The position numbers were made by a program, and so were the translations under genes. Positions 55,619 to 64,000 of a stretch of 64,000 nt of DNA are shown here, in pieces (position 1 is the stretch's first letter; every line of letters begins with the position of its first letter). The DNA lies in the NCBI RefSeq assembly GCF_015711605.1, contig NZ_JABTEZ010000003.1, positions 248,001-312,000 of the forward strand, written 5' to 3'. This DNA comes from Planomonospora sp. ID67723 (GTDB taxonomy: Bacteria > Actinomycetota > Actinomycetes > Streptosporangiales > Streptosporangiaceae). The notes below the pieces were generated by a model. That model did no database searches. It was not told the origin of the DNA and saw only the letters and a list, made by a program, of their open reading frames with translations.

Positions 55619-57421
55619 TCAGCGCCGGTGGAGGCGGAAGTAGTCGAACTCGGCCGTGGCGCCGGCACCTCCCAGGGAGATGAGCCCGACGCGCAGGTCG
55701 GCCTCGGCGGGCAGCGTCCACACGCCGCCGAAGACCCACGTGCGGCCGTCCCGGCTGGTGGCCGCGCGGAGCTCGTGCTCCCCGTTGCGCCGGTCGACGC
55801 GGTGGATCAGCCGCAGCCGGGTCTCCTCGGCGGGCGGACCGACGATCGTGCCGCCGTAGGCGATCCGGCCGGCGTAGGGCATCTCCTTGCCGAACTCGGT
55901 CTGGCGGGTGTTCCAGATCGCGACGTGGACGAGCTTGGTGTAGAGGTCGTCCCCGGCGTACGCGATCAGGCCCGCCTGCTGGTAGTTGCGGACGGTGTCG
56001 GTGCCCAGGTCGATGCGGAGCCTGGTCTCGGCGGTCCAGTCGCCCTCGGGCGCCTCGCGCAGGAGCACCGAGGCGGTGTTGTTCTCCCTGTTGAGCTCGG
56101 CGTCCTGCGTCGGCCAGCGCAGCGTCCCGCCGGTGAGCTCTCCCTGCGGTGCGCGCACCCAGCTCCAGCCGGGGCGCAGCTCCGTGCCGTCGAACTCGTC
56201 GCTGAGACGCGGGTCGACCGGGCCGGGACGGGGAGTGGGCGCGACCTTCACGGGCCCGGTACGGCCGGGCGACCTCTGGGGGTCCTCCGAGGCCCACGCG
56301 CCGCCCCGGACGGTCGGCCAGCCGCCGATCCAGTCGAGCCGGTCGATCAGCATGGGCCGCTCGTTGATCCCGAACGGCTCGTCGAGATACGGGTCGGCGC
56401 GGTCGATGGCGTGGTAGACCAGCCAGTCCTGCCCGGTGCGGTCGGTCACGACGGCGTTGTGCCCGGTGCCCACCCAGCGGTTGCCGTTCGGCGCGATGAC
56501 GATGGTGCCGCCGGCCCGTGAGGCGACCAGCGGGACGCCCTCCCGGTCGACGTAGGGGCCGGTGATGGCGCGGGAGCGCCCGGCGTAGACGCTGTATCCG
56601 GTGGTCGGGCCCGCGCAGCAGTCGGCCGAGGAGGCGAACAGATACCAGTAGCCGCCGCGGCGCAGCAGGTAACCGCCCTCGAACTTGTTGTCGATGGCGA
56701 TCATCGTGGGCTCGCCCACGGCCTGTCTGCCGGTGGGGTCGAGCCGCGTGATGAAGATCCCGCCGTAGTAGGAGCCGTAGACGAGGTACTCGGTCCCGTC
56801 GGTGTCGACGGCGTGGCTCGGGTCGAAGGTCCACTTGAAGTCGCCGGGACCGCCGCCGCCCCTGCGCGGGGCCACGACCGGAGCGCCCGAGTCGGTCCAC
56901 GGGCCGGCCGGCGTGGGCGCGGTGGCCATCCCGATCGCGTTGTCGTTCTGCTCCGGCGTGACGGTGGTCTGGGTGACCACGTAGTACAGGCGGTACTCGC
57001 CGTCCACCCGCCGGACGTCCGGCGCCCACAGGCTGGCGCCCGCCGCGGTGTCGGCCCACGCGGGGAGGTTCCCCCCGGTGAAGGCGTCACCGACGTAGGT
57101 CCAGTCGGTCAGGTTCCGCGACCGGGAGATCGGCAGGTAGTGCCGGTTCCCCTCGCCCTCCCGCAGGGGGTCGCTGGTCCCGAAGGCGTACCACCAGCCG
57201 TCCTCGCCGCGGACGATCGCCGGGTCGGCGAAGGTGTCGGCGAAGGTGCGGCTGACCGGGTTGGTGTAGGTGCCCGGCTCCCCGCCGGGGGCCGCGGCCG
57301 GCCCGGCAGGCCCGGCCGGGGCGCCCGGTGCGCCCGGGGCCGCGATGGCCGGGGCGGCCATGAGGAGGCAGGCCGATCCCGCCAATGCCATGATCACGCG
57401 TTGAACGACTCTGGTACCCAT
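55619..57421 (-). CDS. secreted GH43-family glycoside hydrolase with C-terminal jelly-roll domain
   Basis: This 600-residue exported enzyme has a signal peptide of about 27 residues and a Pro/Ala/Gly linker. The five-bladed GH43 propeller starts at TFADPAIV (general base D66). Further conserved parts are FDPSHAVD and FEGGYLLRRGG, which holds the catalytic acid. The last 190 residues form a beta-sandwich (DEFDGTELRPGWSWVR) of the DUF1349/concanavalin type. Likely substrates are arabinan, arabinoxylan or similar furanosides. A strong LacI-type operator lies 61 bp before the start. Confidence 0.9.
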   Translation of the reverse strand: MGTRVVQRVIMALAGSACLLMAAPAIAAPGAPGAPAGPAGPAAAPGGEPGTYTNPVSRTFADTFADPAIVRGEDGWWYAFGTSDPLREGEGNRHYLPISRSRNLTDWTYVGDAFTGGNLPAWADTAAGASLWAPDVRRVDGEYRLYYVVTQTTVTPEQNDNAIGMATAPTPAGPWTDSGAPVVAPRRGGGGPGDFKWTFDPSHAVDTDGTEYLVYGSYYGGIFITRLDPTGRQAVGEPTMIAIDNKFEGGYLLRRGGYWYLFASSADCCAGPTTGYSVYAGRSRAITGPYVDREGVPLVASRAGGTIVIAPNGNRWVGTGHNAVVTDRTGQDWLVYHAIDRADPYLDEPFGINERPMLIDRLDWIGGWPTVRGGAWASEDPQRSPGRTGPVKVAPTPRPGPVDPRLSDEFDGTELRPGWSWVRAPQGELTGGTLRWPTQDAELNRENNTASVLLREAPEGDWTAETRLRIDLGTDTVRNYQQAGLIAYAGDDLYTKLVHVAIWNTRQTEFGKEMPYAGRIAYGGTIVGPPAEETRLRLIHRVDRRNGEHELRAATSRDGRTWVFGGVWTLPAEADLRVGLISLGGAGATAEFDYFRLHRR

Positions 57422-57481
57422 AAGACCTCTTCCGCTCCGGCTCGCCCGCGCCCTGACCGGACGACCCCTTTCCCAGATCTT

Positions 57482-57509
57482 TGTACAACGTTGTATTCAA
57501 CGTTGTACA
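57482..57509. promoter_or_regulatory. LacI-family-type operator upstream of the GH43 gene
   Basis: TGTACAACGTTG-TATT-CAACGTTGTACA is a perfect 12-4-12 dyad containing two copies of the CAACGTTG palindrome, a core typical of LacI-type sugar repressors. It lies in the GH43 promoter. No LacI gene is present in the window, so the repressor is encoded elsewhere. Confidence 0.8.
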
Positions 57510-57570
57510 TAGCCGATCCGTTTTCCGGCGGATCCGGTGGATCCGGCAGGGCCGCCGACGGCGGGAACCG

Positions 57571-59439
57571 TCACGCCGGGGCGGGAGCGGTCAGATGCCG
57601 TTCGAGCCAGGTGACGACGTTCCTGACGAAGGTCACCCGGTTGGCGGGTCGCCTGAACTGGTGCCCCTCGTCCTCGAACAGCAGGTAGTCGCAGGGCACC
57701 CCGCGTCCCCGCGCCGCCCGGACCACCTGCTCGGCCTCGTACACCGGGACGTTGGTGTCATGGGCGCCGTGCACGACCAGGAGCGGAACGGCCAGCCGGT
57801 CGAAGGAGCGCAGCGGCGACAGGGCGTGCAGCAGGTCGCGGTCGGTGTCGGGATGGCCGTACTCGCTGACCGCGGCCGCGGCGATCCACGGCTCGGTCCG
57901 CGCGTAGAAGGTCTCGAAGTCGGCGATGCCGCAGACGTCGACCCCGGCGCGGAAGAGGCCGGGGTGGGTGACGAGGGCCGCCAGGGTCAGATAGCCGCCG
58001 TACGACCATCCCATGCAGGCGATCCGGGCTGGGTCGGCGAGGCCGAGCCGTACCAGCTCACCGGCGCAGTCGGCGACGTCGTCGATCGCGTGGAAGCGCA
58101 GCGCGTGGTTGTCGGCGTCGCGGAAGGCCCGGCCGGAGCCGGACGAGCCGCGCACGTTCGGCGCGAACACGCCGATCCCGGCGGCCAGCAGGTTCTGGTA
58201 CAGCGGGTTGAAGGTGGGCCGCTCCTGGTCCTCCGGACCGCCGTGCAGGTGGACGAGGAAGGGCGCCGGCGCCTGCGCCCCCGGGACCCGGTAGAGCCAG
58301 CCCGTCAGTTCCACGCCGTCGCGCGCCGGGAAGCGCACCGGCTCCGCCTCGGCCGCCCCGGGGAGCCGCCCGGCCCCCGCGACCTGCCGGTAGCGGCCGG
58401 TCGCCAGGTCGCACAGGACCACGTGGGGAGGGTGGCCGGGCCCCTCGGCCCCCATCACGGCCAGGTCGCCGTCCAGCGACACCCTGATGGACGACACCAC
58501 CTCGGCGGGCGGCGGAAGGGGGTGCACCGTACAGGTGTCCATCTCCATCACCTCCAGCTCCGACCTGCCGGAGGCGTTCCAGACCAGTACGGCACGGCAG
58601 CCGTCGGCGCTCAGCGCGAACTGGTCCAGCTCGGCGTCCGGTCGCTCGGCCAGCACGGCGGCCTCGCCGTCCTTCCGCACCGCCACCAGCGCGGCCCGGT
58701 CACGGCCCGCGTCGGTCAGCAGGTAGACGGTCGTGCCGTCGGGGGAGAGGATGCCGTAACCGGTGGACCCGGGCAGCCCCGCCAGCAGCGGCCTTTCCCC
58801 GCCCCCCGCAGGCCCGCCCGAGAGCCCTTCCTGGTCGGCGGCGGAGAGACCGCCGGGAAGGCCGTGCTGGAGACCGGAGGGGAGCTCAACCATGTACATC
58901 CGCCGGACGCCGCGCGGACCGCGCCGCAGCAGCATCCGCCGGTGGTCGCGGCTGATCGCCGCAGGGTGCAGCAACCGCCCGGCCGCGACGACCTCGCGGG
59001 CGCCGGAGGAGGCGTCGACCAGCACCGCCTCGGTCAGGCCCGACGCGGAGGTCTCGGCGACGAGGAGGAGCTCGCCCCGCCCGGTCCAGCGCACGAACGA
59101 GGCCGACCCGCCCGCCGGGGCGGCCAGCGGCCGCAGGTCGGTGCCGTCGGGCCGGACCGTCCACACCTGCGTGTGCTCGCCTCCGCGCGGTACGACGAGG
59201 ACGGCCAGCCGCCTGGCGTCGGGGGACCAGCCCACGTCGGAGACCGGCTCCGGCCCGGTGTCGACCGGCCACTCCCGATCCTCCTGCAGGGACCGGATCC
59301 AGACGCGGGGTGAGCCGTCGGAGTCGCCGACGAAGGCGACGGCGCTCACATCGGGCGCCAGGGCGGGTGCCCGGCAGTGCCAGGCGGTCAGGCTCGCGTC
59401 CGCCGGAAGGTGAGCACGGACGCCGAGGATATGCGTCAT
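57571..59439 (-). CDS. S9-family peptidase (prolyl-oligopeptidase/acylaminoacyl-peptidase type)
   Basis: This 622-residue enzyme has an N-terminal beta-propeller (repeats such as DVSAVAFVGDSDGSPRVW, WSPDARRLAVL) and a C-terminal alpha/beta-hydrolase domain from about 370. The nucleophile is in GWSYGGYLT (about 475), the acid in VVHGAHDTNVP and the histidine in EGHQF. No signal peptide. Its ATG overlaps the stop of the amidotransferase gene (ATGA), so it is translationally coupled. It probably cleaves small peptides made or amidated by the preceding enzymes. Confidence 0.9.
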   Translation of the reverse strand: MTHILGVRAHLPADASLTAWHCRAPALAPDVSAVAFVGDSDGSPRVWIRSLQEDREWPVDTGPEPVSDVGWSPDARRLAVLVVPRGGEHTQVWTVRPDGTDLRPLAAPAGGSASFVRWTGRGELLLVAETSASGLTEAVLVDASSGAREVVAAGRLLHPAAISRDHRRMLLRRGPRGVRRMYMVELPSGLQHGLPGGLSAADQEGLSGGPAGGGERPLLAGLPGSTGYGILSPDGTTVYLLTDAGRDRAALVAVRKDGEAAVLAERPDAELDQFALSADGCRAVLVWNASGRSELEVMEMDTCTVHPLPPPAEVVSSIRVSLDGDLAVMGAEGPGHPPHVVLCDLATGRYRQVAGAGRLPGAAEAEPVRFPARDGVELTGWLYRVPGAQAPAPFLVHLHGGPEDQERPTFNPLYQNLLAAGIGVFAPNVRGSSGSGRAFRDADNHALRFHAIDDVADCAGELVRLGLADPARIACMGWSYGGYLTLAALVTHPGLFRAGVDVCGIADFETFYARTEPWIAAAAVSEYGHPDTDRDLLHALSPLRSFDRLAVPLLVVHGAHDTNVPVYEAEQVVRAARGRGVPCDYLLFEDEGHQFRRPANRVTFVRNVVTWLERHLTAPAPA

Positions 59440-61226
59440 CAGACTCCTTGGGCTTGCAACCACAGCTCCAGGAGTCCAAGGTGCCACAGGACGTTGACGC
59501 CGACCGGCGTCCGGTGTTCGTTGGGCGCGGCGAGCAGCATGTCCACGTACGACCGGTTGAACAGGCCCCGGGAACGCGCGGCGGGCGCGGTCAGCGCATC
59601 ACGGACGAGCTCCAGCAGCGGCCCGTCGACATGCCGGACGGCGGGCACCGGGAAGTACCCCTTGGGCCGGTCGATCACCTCGGCGGGCAGCAGCTTGCGG
59701 GCGATGTCCTTGAGCACGCCCTTGCCGCCGGAGGCGAGCTTGAGTTCGGGAGGGCAGGCCGCGGCCAGCTCGACCAGTTCGTGGTCGAGGAACGGGGTGC
59801 GCGCCTCCAGCCCGAAGGCCATCGTCATGTTGTCCACGCGCTTGACCGGGTCGTCGACCATCATGGCCTCGGTCTCCAGCCGCAGCACCGCGTCCAGCGC
59901 GGTGTCGGCCCCGGGCGCGGCCAGGTGGCGGCGGACGAACTCGCCGCTGGCGTCCTGGTCGATCAGGTACTCGGGCGAGACGATCTCGGCCAGCGCCTCG
60001 TGCGGGCGGTCGAAGAACTCCCGGGCGTAGACGGCGGCCGCCTGCTCGCGCGCCACGCCGGCCAGCGGCGGGAACCAGCGGTAGCCGGCGAAGACCTCGT
60101 CGGCGCCCTGCCCGGACTGCACGACCGTGACGTGCTTGGCGACCTCCTCCGACAGCAGGTGGAAGGCGACGCAGTCGTGGCTGGCCATCGGCTCGCTCAT
60201 CGCCCGCACCGCGCGCTCCAGGCCGCTCACCAGCCGGGTGTCGTCGATGAGGATGCGGTGGTGGGCGGTGCCGAACCGTGCGGCCACCAGGTCGGAGTAG
60301 GCGAACTCGTCCCCCTTGACGCCCCCGGCCGACTGGAAGCCGATGCTGAAACTCGACAGCCCGGTCTGCCCCTCCTCGGCCAGCAGCGCGACGATCAGGC
60401 TGGAGTCCAGGCCGCCCGACAGCAGCACGCCCACCGGCACGTCGGCGACCATGCGTCGCCGTACGGCCGTGCGCAGGTGCTCCAGTACGGCCTCGCGCCA
60501 GTCGTCGGCCCTCATCGCGGAGTGGTCCGGCAGGGCCGAGCGGGTGTAGAGCGGCTGCCAGTAGCGGCGGTCGCTGACCGTGCCGTCCGCCTCGATCGTC
60601 CGCACGGTGGCGGCGGGGAGCTTCTGCACGCCCGCCAGGATCGTGCGCTCACCCGGTACCAGGGAGTGGAAGGTCATGTAGTGGTGCAGGGCCACCCGGT
60701 CGATGTCGCCGCCGATCCCTCCACCGGCCAGCAGGGCGGGCAGCGAGGAGGCGAACCGCAGCCGGTCGGCGTCGCGGGCGAGATACATCGGCTTGATTCC
60801 CAGCCGGTCCCGGGCGAGCGTCAGCCGGCCGGTGTCCCGCTCGAAGAGGGCGAAGGCGAACATCCCCTTGAAACGCTCCACGCAGTCCGGGCCCCAGCGG
60901 TGGAAGGCCTTCATCAGCACTTCGGTGTCGGAGGTGGAGAAGAAGCGGTAGCCCTCCCCACGCAGTTCCTCCTGCAGTTCCCGGTAGTTGTACAGGCAGC
61001 CGTTGAACACCCCCGTCAGGCCCAGGGCGCTGTCGACCATCGGCTGGGCCGCCTTGTCCGACAAGTCGATGATCTTCAGGCGCCGGTGGCCCAGGGCGAC
61101 CGGCCCCAGCGACCACAGGCCCGATCCGTCGGGGCCGCGCTCGTGCATCGCGTCGGTCATCCGGCCCACGGCGCCGATGTCCGCCGTGCGCCCGTCGAAC
61201 CGGATCTCACCGCTCAGTCCGCACAT
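59439..61226 (-). CDS. asparagine-synthetase-like amidotransferase (N-acetylglutaminylglutamine amidotransferase type)
   Basis: This 595-residue glutamine-dependent amidotransferase has the N-terminal class II glutaminase domain (Cys2 in MCGLSGEI; RGPDGSGLW; FNGCLYNYRELQEEL). The C-terminal ATP-pyrophosphatase domain carries LLSGGLDSSLIVALL. Details such as HRRLKIIDLSDKAAQPMVD agree with the enzymes that amidate the osmolyte dipeptide N-acetylglutaminylglutamine rather than with plain AsnB, but this is judged by eye. It starts 60 bp after the GCS2 gene and is coupled to the S9 peptidase. Confidence 0.85.
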   Translation of the reverse strand: MCGLSGEIRFDGRTADIGAVGRMTDAMHERGPDGSGLWSLGPVALGHRRLKIIDLSDKAAQPMVDSALGLTGVFNGCLYNYRELQEELRGEGYRFFSTSDTEVLMKAFHRWGPDCVERFKGMFAFALFERDTGRLTLARDRLGIKPMYLARDADRLRFASSLPALLAGGGIGGDIDRVALHHYMTFHSLVPGERTILAGVQKLPAATVRTIEADGTVSDRRYWQPLYTRSALPDHSAMRADDWREAVLEHLRTAVRRRMVADVPVGVLLSGGLDSSLIVALLAEEGQTGLSSFSIGFQSAGGVKGDEFAYSDLVAARFGTAHHRILIDDTRLVSGLERAVRAMSEPMASHDCVAFHLLSEEVAKHVTVVQSGQGADEVFAGYRWFPPLAGVAREQAAAVYAREFFDRPHEALAEIVSPEYLIDQDASGEFVRRHLAAPGADTALDAVLRLETEAMMVDDPVKRVDNMTMAFGLEARTPFLDHELVELAAACPPELKLASGGKGVLKDIARKLLPAEVIDRPKGYFPVPAVRHVDGPLLELVRDALTAPAARSRGLFNRSYVDMLLAAPNEHRTPVGVNVLWHLGLLELWLQAQGV

Positions 61227-61286
61227 CAGTCATCCCTCGCAAAACAAAATGTGTTGTCCTCGAACCTTCCCTCCGCGGGAGGAGCG

Positions 61287-62426
61287 TCATGCCGCCCTGG
61301 TGCCGGTGCCGGCCGTCTCGGGCCTCCACACCTCGGACCGCGTCTCGGCCAGGAGGAGGTCGACGACGTCGGTCAGCCGGCCGTTGCGGGTGAACGCCTT
61401 CCGCTGGCGGGCCGAGGAGCTTCCCCGGGCCAGCGCCTCCCGGGCCAGGGCCGTGACGAGCTCCCAGTCGCCGGAGGCCTCCAGCTCCGGCCGGAGGCCG
61501 TTCACCAGCCGCCGGACCACCTCGGCGGCCGGCCGGGGGGTGCCCTCCTCCGGATCGACGAGCTCGCCCTCCAGACCGGAGCGCGCAGCCCGCCACGTCG
61601 CGGCGCGCACCAGCTCCGGCCGGATCTGGCGGGGGACTCCGTTCCGGACCGCCTCCAGCTCCCGGGTCACCAGTGCGCGGAACAGCCCGGCGATCAGCGC
61701 GATGTCGCTCACGCGGGGGCAGGAGTCGCATATCCGCAGCTCGATGGTGGGAACGTGGGCGGAGGGCCGGATGTCGAAGTAGATCATGCCGGGATCGGTG
61801 ATCACGCCCGACCGCACGAGCTCGTCGATCGTCTCGGCGTACTCCGCGGCCGATCCGAACTCGGGCATGGGCCCGGCGGTGGGCCAGCGCTGCCAGACGA
61901 GCGGGCGGTAGCCGGCGTACCCGGTGTCGCGCCCCAGCCAGTACGGCGAGCTGGTGCTCAGCGCGAGCAGCACCGGCGCCCAGGGGGCCAGCAGGTGGGC
62001 GACGGCGACCGCGAGGTCGCGGTCACCGATCTCGGCGTGCACCTGCGTCCCGCAGATGAGCTGCTCGCGGGTGAGCACCTGGTAGTCGGCGAGCATCTGC
62101 TCGTAACGGGGGTCCGGGGAGATCTTCAGCGCCTCCGTGTCCACCAGCGGCACGCTTCCGGCCGCCGCGATCCCCAGTCCCAGCCCGTCCGCCGCCCGGA
62201 TCACCGTACGGCGCAGCTCGACCAGGTCCTGCGCGAGGTCCTCCAGGCGGGTGCAGGGCCTGCTGTTGGCCTCCACCACCGAACGCTGCAGTTCGGGGGT
62301 GAATCGATCCTCAGGCAGCTGCTGCAGCAGGAGGCCGGATCGCGGCACGAGGTGCCGGGTCTCGACGTCGACGACGTGGAACTCCTCCTCGACGCCCACC
62401 GTGATCGGCCCTGTGAGACTCGTCAT
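61287..62426 (-). CDS. GCS2-family carboxylate-amine ligase (YbdK/glutamate-cysteine-ligase-like)
   Basis: This 379-residue ligase has the GCS2 hallmarks VGVEEEFHVVD near the N-terminus, GTQVHAEIGD (nucleotide/metal region) and YFDIRPSAHVPTIELRICDS in the core. Family members form gamma-glutamyl or similar amide bonds with ATP. It is the first gene of the operon with the amidotransferase and the S9 peptidase, divergent from an AraC regulator. Glutamate plus an unknown amine or amino acid is the likely substrate pair. Confidence 0.87.
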   Translation of the reverse strand: MTSLTGPITVGVEEEFHVVDVETRHLVPRSGLLLQQLPEDRFTPELQRSVVEANSRPCTRLEDLAQDLVELRRTVIRAADGLGLGIAAAGSVPLVDTEALKISPDPRYEQMLADYQVLTREQLICGTQVHAEIGDRDLAVAVAHLLAPWAPVLLALSTSSPYWLGRDTGYAGYRPLVWQRWPTAGPMPEFGSAAEYAETIDELVRSGVITDPGMIYFDIRPSAHVPTIELRICDSCPRVSDIALIAGLFRALVTRELEAVRNGVPRQIRPELVRAATWRAARSGLEGELVDPEEGTPRPAAEVVRRLVNGLRPELEASGDWELVTALAREALARGSSSARQRKAFTRNGRLTDVVDLLLAETRSEVWRPETAGTGTRAA

Positions 62427-62698
62427 TCCCCATCACCCCAGAAATGTGCCGCTGCAAATGGATTTTCACCATCTGCCCAAAAAACCGGCCTTGGCACTTC
62501 CGGCGTGATGTGTTAGGCGAAGATCCGGTCCGGATGGGCCGGCCCGGCCTGTGTGGTGACGGGCGGGATGGCCGCCTGCGGCCAGTATGCATTTGTACAT
62601 GGTCAGGCGCATCCGGGGCGACGACCATGGGGGAATCGGCCGTGCGCGACCCCGCGCCGCCGCGCACACGTGACGGGCATCCGAGGACGGGAACGTCG

Positions 62699-63688
62699 AT
62701 GGGCGAGACGGGAGAGCGGGTCCTGCTCGGCAACAGGAGGCTTTTCGCCACCGGGAACCTCGACGAGGCCCGCGAGCAGGTGTCCCGGGTGTTCTGCCCG
62801 CACCGGCTGGAACCGGCCGGCGACCCCGCGCGGCCGGCCGTGTGCTTCAACTCCGCCCAGCTCGGTTCCGTACGGCTGAGCTACCTCGACTACGGGGCCG
62901 GCGTCCGCATCGAGCCCGGCGAGCTGGAGTCCTTCTTCCTCGTGCAGATCCCGCTGGCCGGACGGAGCCTGATCCGGTGCGGCGGCCAGGAGATCGTGTC
63001 GACGCCCCGGCTGGCGTCCCTGCCGTCGCCGACGGAGTACCTCGACATGCGCTGGGAGGCGGGCTGCCCGCAGCTGATCGTCAAGTTCGAGCGGCGGGCG
63101 GTCGAGGGCGCCCTGGAGCACCTGCTCGGGGAGCGGCTCGACCGCCCGGTCGTCTTCGGCCTGGGTATGGACATGACCACCGGGTGGGCGCGGGCCTGGC
63201 GGGCGATGGCCGACCTGATCGTCGGCGAGGCCGAGCACGGCGACGGGCTCGCCGCGCAGCCGCTGGCCGTCGCCCATCTGGAGAACGCCATGCTCAGCTC
63301 GCTGCTGACCATGCAGCCCTCCAACTACCTGGCGCGCCTGGCCGCCCCCCGCACGCCCGCGGTGCCCAAGGTGGTGCGCCGGGCGATGGAGTTCATCGAG
63401 GCCCACGCCCACGAGCCGCTGACGACCGACGACGTCGCGCGCGCCGTGGCGGTCAGCGGCCGGTCCCTGCAGGAGGGGTTCCGCCGCCACCTCGGCCTGA
63501 CCCCGATGGGCCATCTCAGGGACGTGCGGCTGAGCCGGGTCCACGAGGAGCTGGCCGCGGGCGATCCCGCCCGGTGCACCGTGACCGGCGTGGCCGCGCG
63601 CTGGGGCTTCCTGCACCAGGGGCGGTTCGCGGCGCTCTACCGCACGAGATACGGGCAGTCGCCGTCGTTGACGCTGCGCGGGCGGTGA
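62699..63688 (+). CDS. AraC-family transcriptional regulator
   Basis: This 329-residue regulator has an N-terminal AraC-binding-like cupin domain (VRLSYLDYGAGVRIEPGELE, then FFLVQIPLAG). The C-terminal HTH_18 domain (about 225-325) carries TTDDVARAVAVSGRSLQEGF, RVHEEL and GVAARWGFLHQGRFAALYR. The start is the ATG before GETGERVLLG, preceded by GAGGACGGGAA; longer in-frame starts exist. It may control the flavoprotein monooxygenase gene downstream or the divergent GCS2 operon. Confidence 0.88.
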   Translation: MGETGERVLLGNRRLFATGNLDEAREQVSRVFCPHRLEPAGDPARPAVCFNSAQLGSVRLSYLDYGAGVRIEPGELESFFLVQIPLAGRSLIRCGGQEIVSTPRLASLPSPTEYLDMRWEAGCPQLIVKFERRAVEGALEHLLGERLDRPVVFGLGMDMTTGWARAWRAMADLIVGEAEHGDGLAAQPLAVAHLENAMLSSLLTMQPSNYLARLAAPRTPAVPKVVRRAMEFIEAHAHEPLTTDDVARAVAVSGRSLQEGFRRHLGLTPMGHLRDVRLSRVHEELAAGDPARCTVTGVAARWGFLHQGRFAALYRTRYGQSPSLTLRGR

Positions 63689-63818
63689 CGCGGAGGCGAT
63701 CCCGCGCCAGGCGGACGGAACCCGCGCTGAGCGGATAGCCGGTCCGGCGGCGCCCGCCGTACCGTTCTCACCAGGCGCCGTTCGACCATCCCTCCCATCG
63801 GAAGAAAAGGACACCACC

Positions 63819-64000
63819 ATGCGCAGAGTCCTCATCGTCGGCGCCGGGCAGGCCGGCCTCCACCTCGCGGCGGGCCTGCTGCGGAGCGGCTACGACGTCA
63901 CCGTCGTCTCCAACCGGACCCCGGACGAGATCCGCGGCGGCCGGGTCACGTCGAGCCAGGCCATGTTCGGCACCGCGCTCTCCCACGAGCGCGCCCTCGG
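63819..64000 (+). CDS. FAD-dependent monooxygenase, styrene/indole monooxygenase type (5' part)
   Basis: The first 60 codons are present before the window ends. MRRVLIVGAGQAGLHLAAGL is a Rossmann FAD-binding motif, and TSSQAMFGTALSHERALG resembles the styrene monooxygenase StyA/indole monooxygenase group, which needs a separate flavin reductase. GAAGAAAAGGA precedes the ATG. An AraC regulator upstream on the same strand may control it. Confidence 0.75.
   Translation, partial: MRRVLIVGAGQAGLHLAAGLLRSGYDVTVVSNRTPDEIRGGRVTSSQAMFGTALSHERAL

Noticed and set aside
59310-62516. Long plus-strand frame opposite the S9, amidotransferase and GCS2 genes
   Set aside because: Antisense of three genes with intact motifs; no domain of its own.

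Overview
The window is about 64 kb of very GC-rich DNA with short intergenic gaps, many GTG starts and typical actinomycete families (DUF3145, DUF3052, DUF5998, homodimeric AceE, a FasR-type PucR regulator, SARP, HelR, WYL). It looks like a chromosomal segment of a filamentous actinomycete, most likely of the Streptosporangiales type. That placement is inferred from gene content and was not tested by comparison. No rRNA, insertion sequence, prophage or CRISPR array was found. One tRNA-Val(UAC) is present.

Layout. 1-10.9 kb: metabolic and repair genes (a TauD-type dioxygenase, a RecQ helicase with a C-terminal phosphoribosyltransferase-like domain, a PfkB kinase, a GNAT/acyl-CoA-synthetase fusion, DUF5998 plus a phosphodiesterase, a two-domain rhodanese), with a strip of gene debris at 3.8-4.4 kb. 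10.8-15.7 kb: a compact leftward four-gene unit made of an intracellular subtilase, an ECF sigma factor, a small beta-rich protein and a TPR-CHAT protease. This is the best candidate for an uncharacterised system. 16-23 kb: DUF3145, then the leftward fatty-acid cluster fasR-fabD-fabH-acpP-fabF-accD, preceded by a DUF1190-like/GSP-synthetase-like/DUF350 trio. 25-32 kb: WYL and MarR regulators, an amidohydrolase, a membrane Ser/Thr kinase fused to a solute-binding sensor, and a secreted peptidase-like lipoprotein.

32-38.5 kb: a central-metabolism block (aceE, DUF1918, YjbQ, DUF3052, 1-Cys peroxiredoxin, zinc ribbon, ROK kinase) ending at the tRNA. 38.7-47.4 kb: an accessory region with an XRE protein, an AAA/DUF4143 ATPase, a VOC protein, a VanX-like dipeptidase, a secreted NlpC-like enzyme carrying three near-identical 354-bp tandem repeats, and a large SARP regulator. 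47.7-51.5 kb: helR with a rifamycin-associated-element-like promoter, then a DUF2975/HTH pair. 51.5-64 kb: a PvdP-like tyrosinase, a PARG-like macrodomain protein, a secreted GH43 enzyme behind a strong LacI-type operator, and a GCS2 ligase/asparagine-synthetase-like amidotransferase/S9 peptidase operon facing an AraC regulator. The window ends inside a flavin monooxygenase gene.

Genes that appear to work together: fasR and the fab genes (type II fatty-acid initiation and elongation); the protease-sigma-CHAT unit (inferred stress or conflict response); the GCS2-amidotransferase-S9 operon (inferred small-peptide or osmolyte metabolism); and the VanX-like and NlpC-like enzymes (cell-wall peptides).
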